Shown: positions 1 to 9,149 of the stretch, in pieces
Numbering within the stretch: position 1 is the stretch's first letter
Layout of the letters: each line of letters starts with the position of its first letter
NCBI RefSeq assembly: GCF_036373705.1
Contig: NC_089855.1
Span: 49,928,318 to 49,992,317 of the forward strand
Direction: 5' to 3'
DNA length: 64,000 nucleotides
Source: Amia ocellicauda
Taxonomy: Eukaryota; Chordata; Actinopteri; Amiiformes; Amiidae
Made by a program: the position numbers and the translations under genes
Notes under the pieces: generated by a model
What the model was told of the DNA's origin: nothing
The model's database searches: none
Seen by the model: the letters and a program-made list of their open reading frames with translations, nothing else

Positions 1-244
1 TTAAAGTTAAAATGTTTTGATCTTTTTCACCCTGTCTAACCAGACGGAGGTAGCGCTGTAACGTGTTGCTATACATCTGGGCTTTGGAATACTGATTTAA
101 ATCGGCCCTGGCCAGTATAGCTTTCATTTCAGAGTCCAGGTTGTTTTCGGCCATTTGTCTAATGGGCTCTGGCCCGACAACATTTTTTCTCAGTTTCTCA
201 AGCTGCTCCTGAGGGATCAAAAACATTTTCTGAGCATATTCCAT
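1..244 (-). CDS. Conserved Polinton protein of unknown function, N-terminal part (cut by window start)
   Basis: Only about the first 81 residues are inside the window, starting at the ATG at 244-242. The visible part has a start of the type MEYAQKMFLIPQEQLEKL followed by the conserved stretch with LDSEMKAIL and LQRYLRLV. The full-length relative is at 23125-23868 in copy 2. Proteins with this N-terminal pattern recur in animal Polintons, next to the small hydrophobic-tail gene that also follows here 2 bp upstream. No enzymatic motif is visible. The role is unknown and probably virion-related, given the neighbours (inference). Confidence 0.75.
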   Translation of the reverse strand, partial: MEYAQKMFLIPQEQLEKLRKNVVGPEPIRQMAENNLDSEMKAILARADLNQYSKAQMYSNTLQRYLRLVRQGEKDQNILTL

Positions 245-246
245 TA

Positions 247-582
247 TTAACCCACTCTAGAAGCTAGAAGACTGGTTAGGAAAGGCACGGCTATGCTCAA
301 CAGCGGTCCTATAAAACCTCCGGTTTGATTAATCTTCTTTCTTTTTCTTTTAATAGAATACTTCTTATTAGCGATGATCTTGATAACCGCTTTTTGTTTT
401 TTGAGTTTAGAATGTTGAGAAGGGGTTAGGGGTATATTACCGCGTAAGATGTTAAAAGCTATTTCACACAGGGTCTCGATCAAATCCGAGGGGGCCCCTG
501 CCAGCACAGCTTTCCTATGGCGCGGGCTCCCCTCAAATAACATTTGCAAAAGCGGCAGATTTCTTTTAATCCGAACAGACAT
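247..582 (-). CDS. Small basic Polinton protein with hydrophobic C-terminal tail, copy 1
   Basis: This 111-residue protein has an N-terminal basic helix-rich part (LPLLQMLFEGSPRHRKAVL), a conserved middle (ETLCEIAFNILRGNIPLT), a Lys/Arg-rich stretch (KKQKAVIKIIANKKYSIKRKRKK) at about residues 62-85, and then a Gly-Gly hydrophobic tail (GGFIGPLLSIAVPFL) that could be a membrane or amphipathic segment. This architecture is one I recognise as common in animal Polintons, though its function is not established to my knowledge. It lies 6 bp downstream of the packaging ATPase gene and just ahead of the conserved gene at the window start, so all are probably expressed together on the minus strand. 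Confidence 0.8.
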   Translation of the reverse strand: MSVRIKRNLPLLQMLFEGSPRHRKAVLAGAPSDLIETLCEIAFNILRGNIPLTPSQHSKLKKQKAVIKIIANKKYSIKRKRKKINQTGGFIGPLLSIAVPFLTSLLASRVG

Positions 583-588
583 TCTTAT

Positions 589-1260
589 TTATTTCCTTTT
601 CTTTAGCACATACACTGCCGGCCAATCGGGCGGGCACAAACCTGTTCTGAGGCGAAAGTCTTCTGGGGTTTGTGCTTTTAAGTCCACAATCAAGTACCCG
701 TAGGGTTTTTTGGTGGCATCCTCAAATGCCTCCAAAAAGAATTTGGTCTGGTTAGGGTACATTTGACGAGCCAAGACGGTGACCTGTAGTTTATCTCTGG
801 GGTTTTTAAAAAGAATTATATAATTGGCATTTAAATTAATAGTGCGGCTTTTTTTACCTTGAAAAAATAGATTTTGAACTAAATAAATAATACTTAAATT
901 CCTATGATGAGTGTACTTTGTGAAAGCTTTTTCCACTTCACTGTTGTCACCGGCCTGCTCCATCAGGTCATCAAGGATCACTAGATTAGTTTGTCCGGGC
1001 GGGAACAGGTCATCGTCACACAACGAGGCGGGGAGACCTTGCACAAATTTCAGATTATTTTTTTTTGATGCCAAATCATCGTAGAGAGGTTGCCAGCAAG
1101 AGTAACACCACACTATGTTGTCAAGAGCTTGGGACACGGTTGCGTCCACATCTTCTATGATGTTCTTTATAAGATAGCTCTTACTCGAATTGGAGGGACC
1201 GGCTATAATACAGGAGAAAGGGTGTTGAAGTCTGTTATCAAAACCACTGCTAATATCCAT
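589..1260 (-). CDS. ATP: Genome-packaging ATPase (FtsK/HerA-type, A32-like), copy 1
   Basis: This 223-residue P-loop ATPase belongs to the family that drives DNA into capsids in Polintons, virophages and other PRD1/adenovirus-lineage viruses. The P-loop region follows HPFSCIIAGPSN near residues 14-28. The Walker B strand is NLVILDDL at about residues 92-99, and a Gln-containing sensor-like strand (SIIYLVQNLFF) follows. The ATG at 1260-1258 lies inside the 3' end of the polymerase frame, an overlap of about 11 bp that is repeated in copy 2. Position beside PolB, with capsid genes on the opposite arm, fits a packaging role. Confidence 0.9.
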   Translation of the reverse strand: MDISSGFDNRLQHPFSCIIAGPSNSSKSYLIKNIIEDVDATVSQALDNIVWCYSCWQPLYDDLASKKNNLKFVQGLPASLCDDDLFPPGQTNLVILDDLMEQAGDNSEVEKAFTKYTHHRNLSIIYLVQNLFFQGKKSRTINLNANYIILFKNPRDKLQVTVLARQMYPNQTKFFLEAFEDATKKPYGYLIVDLKAQTPEDFRLRTGLCPPDWPAVYVLKKRK

Positions 1261-4200
1261 AAGGCAGAGTGGTATAATCAGTCTTCAACACTCTTTTATT
1301 GTACACCACCCTGAACCGTTTGTTTAGTGATCTATTTTCCAATGTGTACCCCTTTTTATTGTGATAGATCTGATTTCCGGCTGTAATAATCTCGCGAGGA
1401 GGCGCGTCTTTCTCGGTTACAAAACTTTGTACCAGGGTCGTCAGAGACTTGATGTTAATGAGCTTGTTGTTACAATGGTTCAGAGTGAAACCCTTAACTT
1501 TCATACAGGTCTTACCCGCAGCCGTTCTGTATGCGTAAGTCTTAGGACCCCCTGAAACAAACTCCACTATGTGGTCCTGAGGATCTAGCTCGCTCGTTAA
1601 CTCCCCAAGGTAGTCCCCGAGGGGAGGGACCCAATCCCCTGGCCTGGTGACAAAGATTACAGAGTCAGTATCATGATAGAGCGTGCGTTCCTGCAGCTGA
1701 TCCATTAAGTTGTACAGATCAAGCCGGGCGTAAGCCGTGGTAAAAACCGCTATGAAAACATTAACGTTTCCCTGTTTGGTGGGGAAATCTTTAGGGGCCC
1801 TCCACTGGACCTGTGCCACGTGGTCATTTAAGAATTGAAAGTGTGATACTGCATGTTGTTTGGAAAAGATAAATTCTATAAACTGTTCAGGGGTTTTAAT
1901 CAAGGTTGTGTTTAGACGGTTATTTCTTTCCCCAAACTTACGCCACAGACTGTTTAAAATCAGTTTGGACATTTGTCTCTTGGCGGGGTTTACAGTTATG
2001 TTCCCCGGCTCTAGACGGATCCCTTCCTTTTCAAAATATTGCTGAACGTACCGCTCTTTGGCAGCGGAGTCAACACACCATGAGGGATAGCCCGATGCCT
2101 CCTGTTTCCCTTTCAGATGGGTCATAATGTACTCAGCAAAAAGAGTATCAGATTTTTCAGAAAAATGCCAAACCTCATACACCTTACCGACTCTGTAACC
2201 TTTCTCCACCGCCTTGTCAAGCTCAATGCTACACCAGACACCCGTCAGCGCTCTCTCGTCATCACTGTGCAGACAAGAGGTATTTTGATTTTCAGTTTCC
2301 ACACACGTTCTACACAGAGGGAACATCAATTTTCCCGAACACCTGTAAGGCAACACGGGTAGGAACAGCTCACGAGGAGGGTACATGGTGACTTTGATCA
2401 AACCAAAGTACTGTCCGATTTCGAGAAAGTCACGATAAACAATGGTTGGATGCCCCACCGGGTACATTTTGGTCTTGTTGACATAAGGGTACAGACTGGT
2501 GAAATCATAGTAATCTACTCTCTCACCCTCCTTTACCTCATAATGTAAACAGAGGGCGTTGGTACGACCCCCAAATAACGCATCCCTGGGCTCTAGACGT
2601 TCAGGAAAGTCCAAGGTTTCCATAAGCCGTTGTACCCCCACATCCTGTTGCTTCAGGGTCGTCCACGTGTGTTCCCAAATCACCAGTACATTCAAACCAT
2701 AGGTGTTTTTTAAAGTTTCAATTCGTTCCTGGAAATCATAGTACATATCACCGCAGAGTTTTTGTGTTACGGGGTTAAAGGTGTTTGGGTCGAAGCACTG
2801 AGGACAGCCATGGTAAATACAACCAGCAAACTCATAAGCGGTACGCCGCCCGGACACGTCGCTAAAACCGTCTAAGTAGTAAGGACCCATTTTGACTTCC
2901 TCTTGATTTAAAGCATGTCTGATGAAGATGTTATCCCGGGCACTCAGATATTCCAGCCACTGTATGGAGACAGTCGAAAAGTTCTTTTGTCTAGCACGAT
3001 AGTTGTCAGAAGTGGTGTCCGCTATAGTGTTTTTCTGCAAGAAATTGGATCGATACATTTTCATGCAGAGAGACGCTATGGTCACACTTTGCAAAGGGTC
3101 GAGACCCGACGTGTTGATAACCTCGGTGCGGAAACGCAAACAGGCTTCTTTAAGGATCACCACATCATTTTTACAATAAGCGGCCATCTCTTCTCGGAAA
3201 TCAAAAACACCCCCCTTAACCGTATTGTACCATTTAAAGAATTCCTCCCTCTCATGAGACATCATAGTATCAACCCCATAATAAGAGGCGGGCGGGTAGG
3301 ACCCTCGATAATTTTGAGTGTCCTTAGTATTAAAAAAATGGCAGAACCAACCTTTCTTCTGAGCCTCAAAACCCAGAGCTTTAGGCAAAGCGCTCAATTT
3401 CATGGGGAGGAAATTTAACGAGTCTATGTAACGTTGGTTGAAAGCCTCGTCGGTGAAACACATGATCTTGCTACCCTGAGCTATTATTTTTGGGGTCACC
3501 CCATTTTCCACCAGATACTTCATCAATATGTAAGAATCATAACCCTTAGCATTGTGGGCAATAAATGTGTAATTGAGGTATTTTGGACCGCGATACCGCG
3601 TAAAGAAATCCCTGACACAACTCTCACCGCTAGCTGACCACTCACAATCCAACATGTCAATACAGTGTATATAATTAGCAACATGGACCCCGTTTTCTTG
3701 CCGGCATTCAAAATCAAAAAAGACATACCGGTTGTGCGGCGGCTCCTTTTTAACCGGCTGAATAAAGCACTGGTGTTCAGACCCCGGGGTTAAATCCGCA
3801 TTACAGATCCTACATCTCGGTTCCAGACATTTGTGTGGTTTAACCTCATGAAAACGGTACTGGAGGCAACACTGCGGGCAATATTTAGTTTGATCACAAT
3901 AACTCCGTTTTTTAACCCCCTCAGCAGCGGCCCTCTGCACCTTATGTTCGGAAAAACAGAATGCGGAGAGACAAATCCTTAAGCAATCTTTACATCGGAT
4001 GGTAGGGGCCAAACCCTTACGACATTGCGGATTGAAACAGACGTTACAGTAACCGTCACAGCGGTGCTTAAGCTTATCATTGAAGGCCTTATAACACCAA
4101 TGACAAACATACGAACAACCCAAAAAAGCCGTCAAACTCTTTATTCCAAAGTAATGACTATCACTTAGGAAGAGAAACAGTGTCTGTGTATGGGTTTCAG

Positions 4201-5287
4201 GATGTGTCTGAAATTTCACAAATACTTCCTTTACCTCACAACGGTACCACACAACAATTTTTAAAGACAACAACTCCTCAAACATGGCAATGTCTGAAAA
4301 GGCAACCATCTGTTGAGAGTTTAAGCCGGCCCTCTGATGAAGCATTAAAGCCTCTTGCATAGCTTGGGGTTCAGGCATGTCGGGGGTGAGTAGTTTTATT
4401 AAACTGTAAGCAAAACAGAGCTTATTGTCCCCATTGGAACTCACCACTAATTGCCTGAGCTTGTTCCTAATTATGTCGTTCTTCAAGCATTTCGACAGTC
4501 TTCTAAGCGCCCTACCCTCAGGGTTAGGAACCACATTCATTACCAGAGACAGACTTTCATCAGCTAAGATGGATGCGTTACTTTGCAATAACGCTTCGAT
4601 TTTAGCCAGAAATTCATCAACATCTAAATTATCTCCACTCAGCATTACAGATAGGTTGCTAAACAAATCATCCCCTCTGAGTTCTAACTGTACAACATCT
4701 CGAGGTCTGACCCTTTCAGCAACCTGTTCAAGCATGTTTTGCAAGGCCTCGTGTATGTTGACAAATATTTCTGCATAATTGTCACAATTTAAAAGATCTG
4801 CAAAATTAAAACGCTGAATCATTTCAAAATTGTTATAGGCCGGTCTATCTATAATCACGGGATCACTGGTACTTTTGGACACATCATCATTTTGAACAAA
4901 GCCTTCAACCCCTACATTCTCACAGAGCATGTCATCCACAGCCTTATCAGTCTCAGAACCCTCCACATTCCGAACACCCCCACCGCTGACATCTACAAAA
5001 CCCCCTTTTTGAGGAGGCTCATTTAAAGCCTGTAAAAGTCCTTCAAAGATATCCACCCGGTTAATGTCAAGACCCTCCTCTATAGTGACGGCTGCTTCTG
5101 CCGCCGTACTGTGTTCTAATTGTCTCAAATCATTTATAATAGGGGCAGAATTTGGTCGGGGTAGCGTCTCCAAAGCCTCCACCATTTCAAACAAATTGGG
5201 GTGAACTAGGGGTTGAACCTCTATAAGCGCTACCGTTGGGAGGTGGTTATTTAGATCATTGACCATTTGTAACAGGTCGGGGTTCAC
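1250..5287 (-). CDS. pPolB: Protein-primed family B DNA polymerase (pPolB), copy 1
   Basis: A single open frame of about 1345 codons covers the polymerase. A long N-terminal region of roughly 370 residues without a recognised domain is followed by Cys/His-rich clusters (CHWCYKAF, CNVCF, CRICNADL) that look zinc-binding. The 3'-5' exonuclease motifs are FFDFE at about residue 521, AHNAKGYDS at about 575 and YCKND at about 703. The polymerase motifs are DFTSLYPYV at about 925, the KLILNSLW region at about 1107 and YHDTDSV at about 1203. It copies the linear element using a protein primer. The frame opens at a GTG; the first ATG in frame is seven codons in, at 5266. It overlaps the small upstream ORF by 4 bp and the ATPase gene by 11 bp. 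Confidence 0.95.
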   Translation of the reverse strand: MNPDLLQMVNDLNNHLPTVALIEVQPLVHPNLFEMVEALETLPRPNSAPIINDLRQLEHSTAAEAAVTIEEGLDINRVDIFEGLLQALNEPPQKGGFVDVSGGGVRNVEGSETDKAVDDMLCENVGVEGFVQNDDVSKSTSDPVIIDRPAYNNFEMIQRFNFADLLNCDNYAEIFVNIHEALQNMLEQVAERVRPRDVVQLELRGDDLFSNLSVMLSGDNLDVDEFLAKIEALLQSNASILADESLSLVMNVVPNPEGRALRRLSKCLKNDIIRNKLRQLVVSSNGDNKLCFAYSLIKLLTPDMPEPQAMQEALMLHQRAGLNSQQMVAFSDIAMFEELLSLKIVVWYRCEVKEVFVKFQTHPETHTQTLFLFLSDSHYFGIKSLTAFLGCSYVCHWCYKAFNDKLKHRCDGYCNVCFNPQCRKGLAPTIRCKDCLRICLSAFCFSEHKVQRAAAEGVKKRSYCDQTKYCPQCCLQYRFHEVKPHKCLEPRCRICNADLTPGSEHQCFIQPVKKEPPHNRYVFFDFECRQENGVHVANYIHCIDMLDCEWSASGESCVRDFFTRYRGPKYLNYTFIAHNAKGYDSYILMKYLVENGVTPKIIAQGSKIMCFTDEAFNQRYIDSLNFLPMKLSALPKALGFEAQKKGWFCHFFNTKDTQNYRGSYPPASYYGVDTMMSHEREEFFKWYNTVKGGVFDFREEMAAYCKNDVVILKEACLRFRTEVINTSGLDPLQSVTIASLCMKMYRSNFLQKNTIADTTSDNYRARQKNFSTVSIQWLEYLSARDNIFIRHALNQEEVKMGPYYLDGFSDVSGRRTAYEFAGCIYHGCPQCFDPNTFNPVTQKLCGDMYYDFQERIETLKNTYGLNVLVIWEHTWTTLKQQDVGVQRLMETLDFPERLEPRDALFGGRTNALCLHYEVKEGERVDYYDFTSLYPYVNKTKMYPVGHPTIVYRDFLEIGQYFGLIKVTMYPPRELFLPVLPYRCSGKLMFPLCRTCVETENQNTSCLHSDDERALTGVWCSIELDKAVEKGYRVGKVYEVWHFSEKSDTLFAEYIMTHLKGKQEASGYPSWCVDSAAKERYVQQYFEKEGIRLEPGNITVNPAKRQMSKLILNSLWRKFGERNNRLNTTLIKTPEQFIEFIFSKQHAVSHFQFLNDHVAQVQWRAPKDFPTKQGNVNVFIAVFTTAYARLDLYNLMDQLQERTLYHDTDSVIFVTRPGDWVPPLGDYLGELTSELDPQDHIVEFVSGGPKTYAYRTAAGKTCMKVKGFTLNHCNNKLINIKSLTTLVQSFVTEKDAPPREIITAGNQIYHNKKGYTLENRSLNKRFRVVYNKRVLKTDYTTLPYGY

Positions 5288-5487
5288 GGTAAGTCTGGTA
5301 ATTCACATTCTATCGGTGGTGATTGGGGGTTATTTAAATCATTTATCATTTGTAATAGTTCCTGGTTCATTGGGACATCAGAGGAGTTCACAACAGGGCC
5401 GAGGGTGTTCTCTCGGGAAGGTCTTTTTGGGGCCCTAACTTGTTCATAATCCTTTAGTTTGTGAGTTCTTTTACCAAGTCCGGACAT
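5284..5487 (-). CDS. Small ORF ahead of pPolB, copy 1 (unrecognised)
   Basis: This 67-residue ORF starts at an ATG preceded by an A-rich leader and its stop overlaps the opening of the polymerase frame. The first part is basic (KRTHKLKDYEQVRAPKRP, nuclear-signal-like). The last 28 residues contain LLQMINDLNN, which is repeated as LLQMVNDLNN at the start of the polymerase frame and more loosely as LFEMVEALE 28 residues later. The repeat is also visible in the DNA with a period near 84 bp. It may be a separate small protein or the 5' end of the polymerase transcript; the sequence does not decide. It is present in the same form in copy 2. Confidence 0.5.
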   Translation of the reverse strand: MSGLGKRTHKLKDYEQVRAPKRPSRENTLGPVVNSSDVPMNQELLQMINDLNNPQSPPIECELPDLP

Positions 5488-5550
5488 TTTTTTTATTTTT
5501 TATTTTTCCAACAACCCACAATAGTAAGGCGTTTTGTATCTATTAAAACA

Positions 5551-6152
5551 TTAAATACGGTACAATTCGTTAGTAAGGGTATTAATAAGGGTGTTTTGGC
5601 TCTCTATCACAAGGTTTTGCCCCACTAACACAAGTCTTTGATTTAGTAACAAGGTATGTAGCAACTCATGCCGACCTTCAGGAAGTAGCTCCGGGGGATG
5701 GTGTCCTGGCTCAGCTGCAAAGGATGGTCGCTCCGGTAAATCTCGGTCGAAGGAGGCAGGGAGCGAGCGTATACTCACGGACGGAGACCAAGAAGGCCTT
5801 TGCGGTGACACCCTGGCCAATCGCGGTGTACTGTTCAGCGTTTCTGTAGCCAAGAAACGGGGCTGGGGGGACGATGTTGAAACCAGTCCGTCGTTGGGTG
5901 GTGTGTCAACCCTGACTGACGGCGACCCCTGAGGTTGTTGGTTGCCTGTATTTGTTCCGCCCGACAATGCGGCGGGCTGAATCTGGATTGTTGAATTACC
6001 CCCAGAAGGCTGTGGCCTGAGTAGATGTTGGGGGGTCTCCAAGACCACCGTGGGGGATCCTCTCGGTGATCTCTCCGGGGAAGATGTTTGATCCCACTTA
6101 GACGGGGTAATTGTCCTCAATAGCTCATCCACAGAATGACTATCCCAAGAGT
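5551..6152 (-). CDS. Ser/Pro-rich protein, last exon of a candidate spliced gene, copy 1
   Basis: The open frame covers about 193 residues, rich in Ser, Pro, Gln and Thr (for example SPERSPRGSPT, SPQRPSWSPS), and is therefore probably disordered. It ends in a leucine/asparagine-rich helical tail (LVIESQNTLINTLTNEL) that could be a coiled coil. The frame has no ATG at its 5' edge but runs back to a good acceptor-like site, a pyrimidine run ending CCCAAG at 6153. This matches a string of exon-like segments upstream at 6823-7588. No known domain is recognised. A regulatory or structural role is possible but not shown. Confidence 0.55.
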
Positions 6153-6822
6153 CTTGGGAAGAATAAAAATATACATTACATTTACATCTTTAAACGGCGA
6201 CAGAAATCAAACTTAAAACAACATGCCCAGGACCTTCAAAACCTTTAGCTTTTTTAGACCTTTGAAAATAGGCTTAGACATTCACTACAACGCCTTATTA
6301 TTTACAGACAATATATTTATTAGGACTTGATAATAAATGTAAAACAGAGAAGCCTCTGTAAATAAACTGTTTCTTAAATGTAATATTGTTAATAAAACAC
6401 TTTTTATACACACACACACACCACATTTCATTTTTAAACGAACCTTCCAAGTGTAAACGCTTCCTGATCCCGGGACTTCCTGTTTCACAAACGTTTTCAC
6501 GATCTGTTTAAATATTAAATACAATGAACACCTTCAAGCCTTTTCCTACAGCCACTTTAAAACAGAAGTATAATTGCGGGAGATAAGCCAAACAACTTAC
6601 TAAAACCTTTCGGACAGCTTTACTTCCTAACCAGACGGTCGGGCAATCGGTCATTTCTAAACACATGCCCCAGAAACAAGCCTAGACCTGTCCGGACTTC
6701 TAATGATCTTTCCCAGAACCCCCAAGACCTACAGGAAATGGGCACCCCTCGCTTAAATATTAGCCCTCAACGGGCAAACAAAACCCTTTTAAAAACATTA
6801 AAGTTTGAAAGATCTTACTTAC
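6153..6822 (-). other. Intron-like stretch of the candidate spliced gene, copy 1
   Basis: There is no long ORF here apart from a 79-codon frame at 6285-6524 that is probably incidental. Two weaker exon-like islands lie on the minus strand: about 6606-6645, flanked by TTTAG and GTAAGT, and about 6432-6495, preceded by AAACAG. Their phases do not fit the chain of clear exons, so they are either alternative exons or chance. A short CA repeat sits at about 6409-6421. Confidence 0.35.
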
Positions 6823-7588
6823 CTCCAAAGAATAATCGTTTCTTATGTTTTTCAGCTGGTTTAGCTTTTTGCACTTCTGTGAAGGTAAGAGACATGTTTA
6901 ACCTTTAACCACCCCGCTTTATAAAAAGCTTTAACCTCTTACAAGCGGCAGATATATACTCACCGCTATCAGATACAGGGGCTGACGGCCTTTCAGATTC
7001 TTGAAAGGTTACGGTTCTCGAAGGTAAAACTAAACAAGCCCTCGATGTGGAAGGCCTTTCGTTGTCTCGAACCACGTTTCTTAATACTGTTAGAAAGGAT
7101 ATTTTTTAAAATTAACAAAACGGGCCTCAAACATCTTACAGAAACGTTATACAAACAAACAGGGGTTTAGTTCTTACCCGGTCGGCAGACAGCCTGTCTA
7201 GGGACAACCACTTCTCTTGGTTGATCCTCGGAGACATTAATCACAGGCCTTTCGATAGTTTCTGTGTAATTAAAGAGACCGCCATTAATATATATTAAAA
7301 CGTTTTCATAACTCTAATGAGCCGCTTCAAAACACAACCACACACCCATACATAAGAACCCTTGAGCGCAAACACAAAAATCTTACCGTCGTTGTTCCAG
7401 ATGATCTCCTCAGCGTTGGGAATTAACTCCTGTTGACTGGCTGAAAAATAATTTTACAGAACTTAAAACAGATGTTATAACCTTATTTACAATACATGCC
7501 CACAACCCGCTCTGAGTCAATGAAAATAATCTGAAGACTTACCTAAAAACTCGTTTAAATCGAAGTCGTTGATGTTGTTTCCGGACAT
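6823..7588 (-). other. Five exon-like segments with consensus splice sites, copy 1
   Basis: Reading the minus strand, an ATG at 7588-7586 opens a 46-bp segment (7543-7588) that ends at GTAAGT. Segments at 7387-7440, 7178-7261, 6964-7086 and 6823-6876 follow. Each is preceded by a pyrimidine-rich CAG and followed by GTAAGA, GTAAGA, GTGAGT and GTAAGT in turn. The four inner segments are all multiples of 3 in length (54, 84, 123, 54). All five junctions fall after the first base of a codon, and no segment contains a stop in that phase. This regularity is hard to get by chance. The frame also agrees with the Ser/Pro-rich ORF that follows at 6152. Copy 2 keeps the same arrangement at 30444-31209. 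Confidence 0.6.
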
Positions 7589-7653
7589 TGTTGACCTTTA
7601 GGCTTAAATCGAAAGGTCAGTATGAGTCTGTCGAGCTGAAGACCAGACCTTCA

Positions 7654-7661
7654 TACTTATA
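7654..7661 (-). promoter_or_regulatory. TATA box of the candidate spliced gene, copy 1
   Basis: TATAAGTA on the minus strand lies about 66 bp upstream of the first ATG of the exon chain at 7588. This spacing suits a start site about 30 bp downstream with a short leader. It is identical in copy 2 at 31275-31282. Confidence 0.5.
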
Positions 7662-8570
7662 CTGATGGCCGGATGCCGGATCTGCTTGTAAGGCATTGTT
7701 CTGGGCTGGCCTTTGTGCCGTCCTGTTACCAATTAACATATCAAAACCAACCAATAAAATGACCCTGCATCAATTTCAAATAGAAACCAGATGGCGACGA
7801 TCTCTCTCCTCTCTACTCTAAACTTTTATTAGAACCTTTTGGTCTCTCAAAAAAACATTTTTAAGCATCAAGACCTATAGTCAATAAACACTAAGAATAT
7901 TTCAGGCCTTTATACGCGCTAAAAAACAACCTGAGCCAAGAAAATAACTATAAAGATCTAAAATAAGTAGCGCTTTTACAGTGATTTTTTATTTTTTTTT
8001 AATAGCGATGCTTTCTTTGGTATTAAACAAGTCACAAACTACTCAGAACAGCGTTTATCCCCACAAAAGAGATATTTGGGTTTATTTTACAAAGCTTATA
8101 AATTATATAGTTTAAAAGTATTCTGAATGTTTTGAGACCACACGCCATGCCTACGTTTGTCTGAGCCCACCCCCGTCCCCCGTGGTGTGAGTGATTTAGC
8201 CTTGAGTGTTGTGATCTATTTAGCATTGAGTGATCAGTTGTTTTTATTTTTTAAATGATTCCTTATCATCAGGGATTGAGCCTGCTAAAATACCTTAAAA
8301 ACATATCCTTATCTTAAGTCTAACTCTTATGAGCTTTAAGACCCTAGAATGTATTTAAGTAAAACGAATGAACACATTATGTGTGAGATAAAATATAACC
8401 ACAGCTTTTTTTTTTTTTTTTTTTTTTTTACAAAAACAATTAACCTATACCGACAAACACCCACACACACACACACCCTCTTTTTTTAAATTTTATTTTT
8501 AATTAAATTTGAGGGGAGAGACAGAGCCATATACATTGGGGTTAACATAAGTACCCTATGCAAAACAGGA
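7662..8570. other. A/T-rich noncoding stretch of the Polinton right arm, copy 1
   Basis: No gene can be supported here. It contains a long T run at about 8407-8429, a CA repeat at about 8459-8477 and several A/T tracts. The 64-codon minus-strand frame at 8032-8226 has no recognisable content. The stretch lies between the spliced gene's promoter and the terminal repeat and may hold further promoter or replication elements, but none is recognised. Confidence 0.5.
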
Positions 8571-8880
8571 ATTGTTAGGACCTGTGACCATTACAGACAA
8601 CAGAACTTGTTGATCTTATAAAATGATTGGGCGAGAGAGAGAGATATAGAGACAGACAGAGACAGAGCCAGTGTGAATATGATAAACGCACTATTCAAAA
8701 TGGCATTGTTAAGACCTGGGACCATTACAGACAACAGAACTTGTTGATCTTATAAAATGCTTGGGCGAGAGAGACAGAGAGAGAGAGACAGACAGAGACA
8801 GAGACAGAGACAGTGTGAATATGATAAACGCACTATTCAAAATGGCATTGTTAAGACCTGGGCCCCTTACATGTATATTT
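8571..8880. repeat. Tandem repeat, about 2.3 copies of a ~135-bp unit with GA-rich core, copy 1
   Basis: The phrase beginning AATTGTTAGGACCTGTGACC recurs at about 8571 and 8706 and in part at about 8844. Each full unit includes AACTTGTTGATCTTATAAAATG, then a GAGA/GACAGA-rich core, then TGTGAATATGATAAACGCAC. The 87-codon plus-strand frame starting at 8761 is a by-product of this repeat. It is the same in copy 2 at about 32192-32501. Confidence 0.8.
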
Positions 8881-8962
8881 AAAAAAGACCCCCAACCACT
8901 ACAGGAAGAGCCGACCCATTCACACTCTACAGTTGACCAACAAGAACAACAAGAACAACCGG

Positions 8963-9143
8963 TTATGGGTGGCCTTGTTGTTCAGGGTTTTAGGGGTGTA
9001 CACTTTCTGACGGATATGACGTAGGAATAATTAAGGAAATAACTCTAAAATCACGCCCCCCAATTATGACGTAGGAATATTAATAAGCTTAGGGCATACG
9101 TCATAACAAAATAGGCCGCGCCCAAAAAACCCTACTATCTACT
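8963..9143 (-). repeat. Right terminal inverted repeat, Polinton copy 1
   Basis: This 181-bp sequence is the reverse complement of the left end seen in copies 2 and 3, from TTATGGGTGGCC to the outermost CTATCTACT. It contains three TGACGTA boxes (about 9017, 9066 and, reversed, 9098). Confidence 0.95.
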
Positions 9144-9149
9144 CCTGTG
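9144..9149 (+). repeat. Target site duplication CCTGTG, right side of copy 1
   Basis: CCTGTG follows the Polinton end directly. The same six bases flank copy 2 on both sides and copy 3 on its left. In uninterrupted tRNA units this position reads once as CCTGTGTGGTGC or CCTGTATGGTGC. Six bp is the usual Polinton duplication length. Confidence 0.93.

Larger units (their letters stand above)
1..9143 (+). mobile_element. Polinton/Maverick copy 1, right-hand part only (window edge)
   Basis: This is the right part of a Polinton. It ends in a terminal inverted repeat finishing CTATCTACT at 9143, followed directly by CCTGTG. It matches copy 2 (about 23625-32764) nearly base for base. Visible parts, all on the minus strand: the 5' part of a conserved Polinton gene, a small hydrophobic-tail protein, packaging ATPase, protein-primed PolB, a small ORF and a candidate spliced gene. 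The rest lies outside the window, so whether the whole element is intact cannot be judged. The near identity to copy 2 indicates a young or recently homogenised copy. Confidence 0.96.

Noticed and set aside
2915-3418. 167-codon and other plus-strand frames across the polymerase gene
   Set aside because: They are antisense shadows of a well-supported polymerase with all its motifs on the other strand.
6285-6524. 79-codon minus-strand frame as a separate gene
   Set aside because: It ends in CA-repeat-derived sequence, changes length between copies 1 and 2, and lies within intron-like sequence.
8761-9024. 87-codon frame rich in RDRERETDRDRD
   Set aside because: It is a direct product of the GAGA/GACAGA repeat and runs into the terminal inverted repeat.
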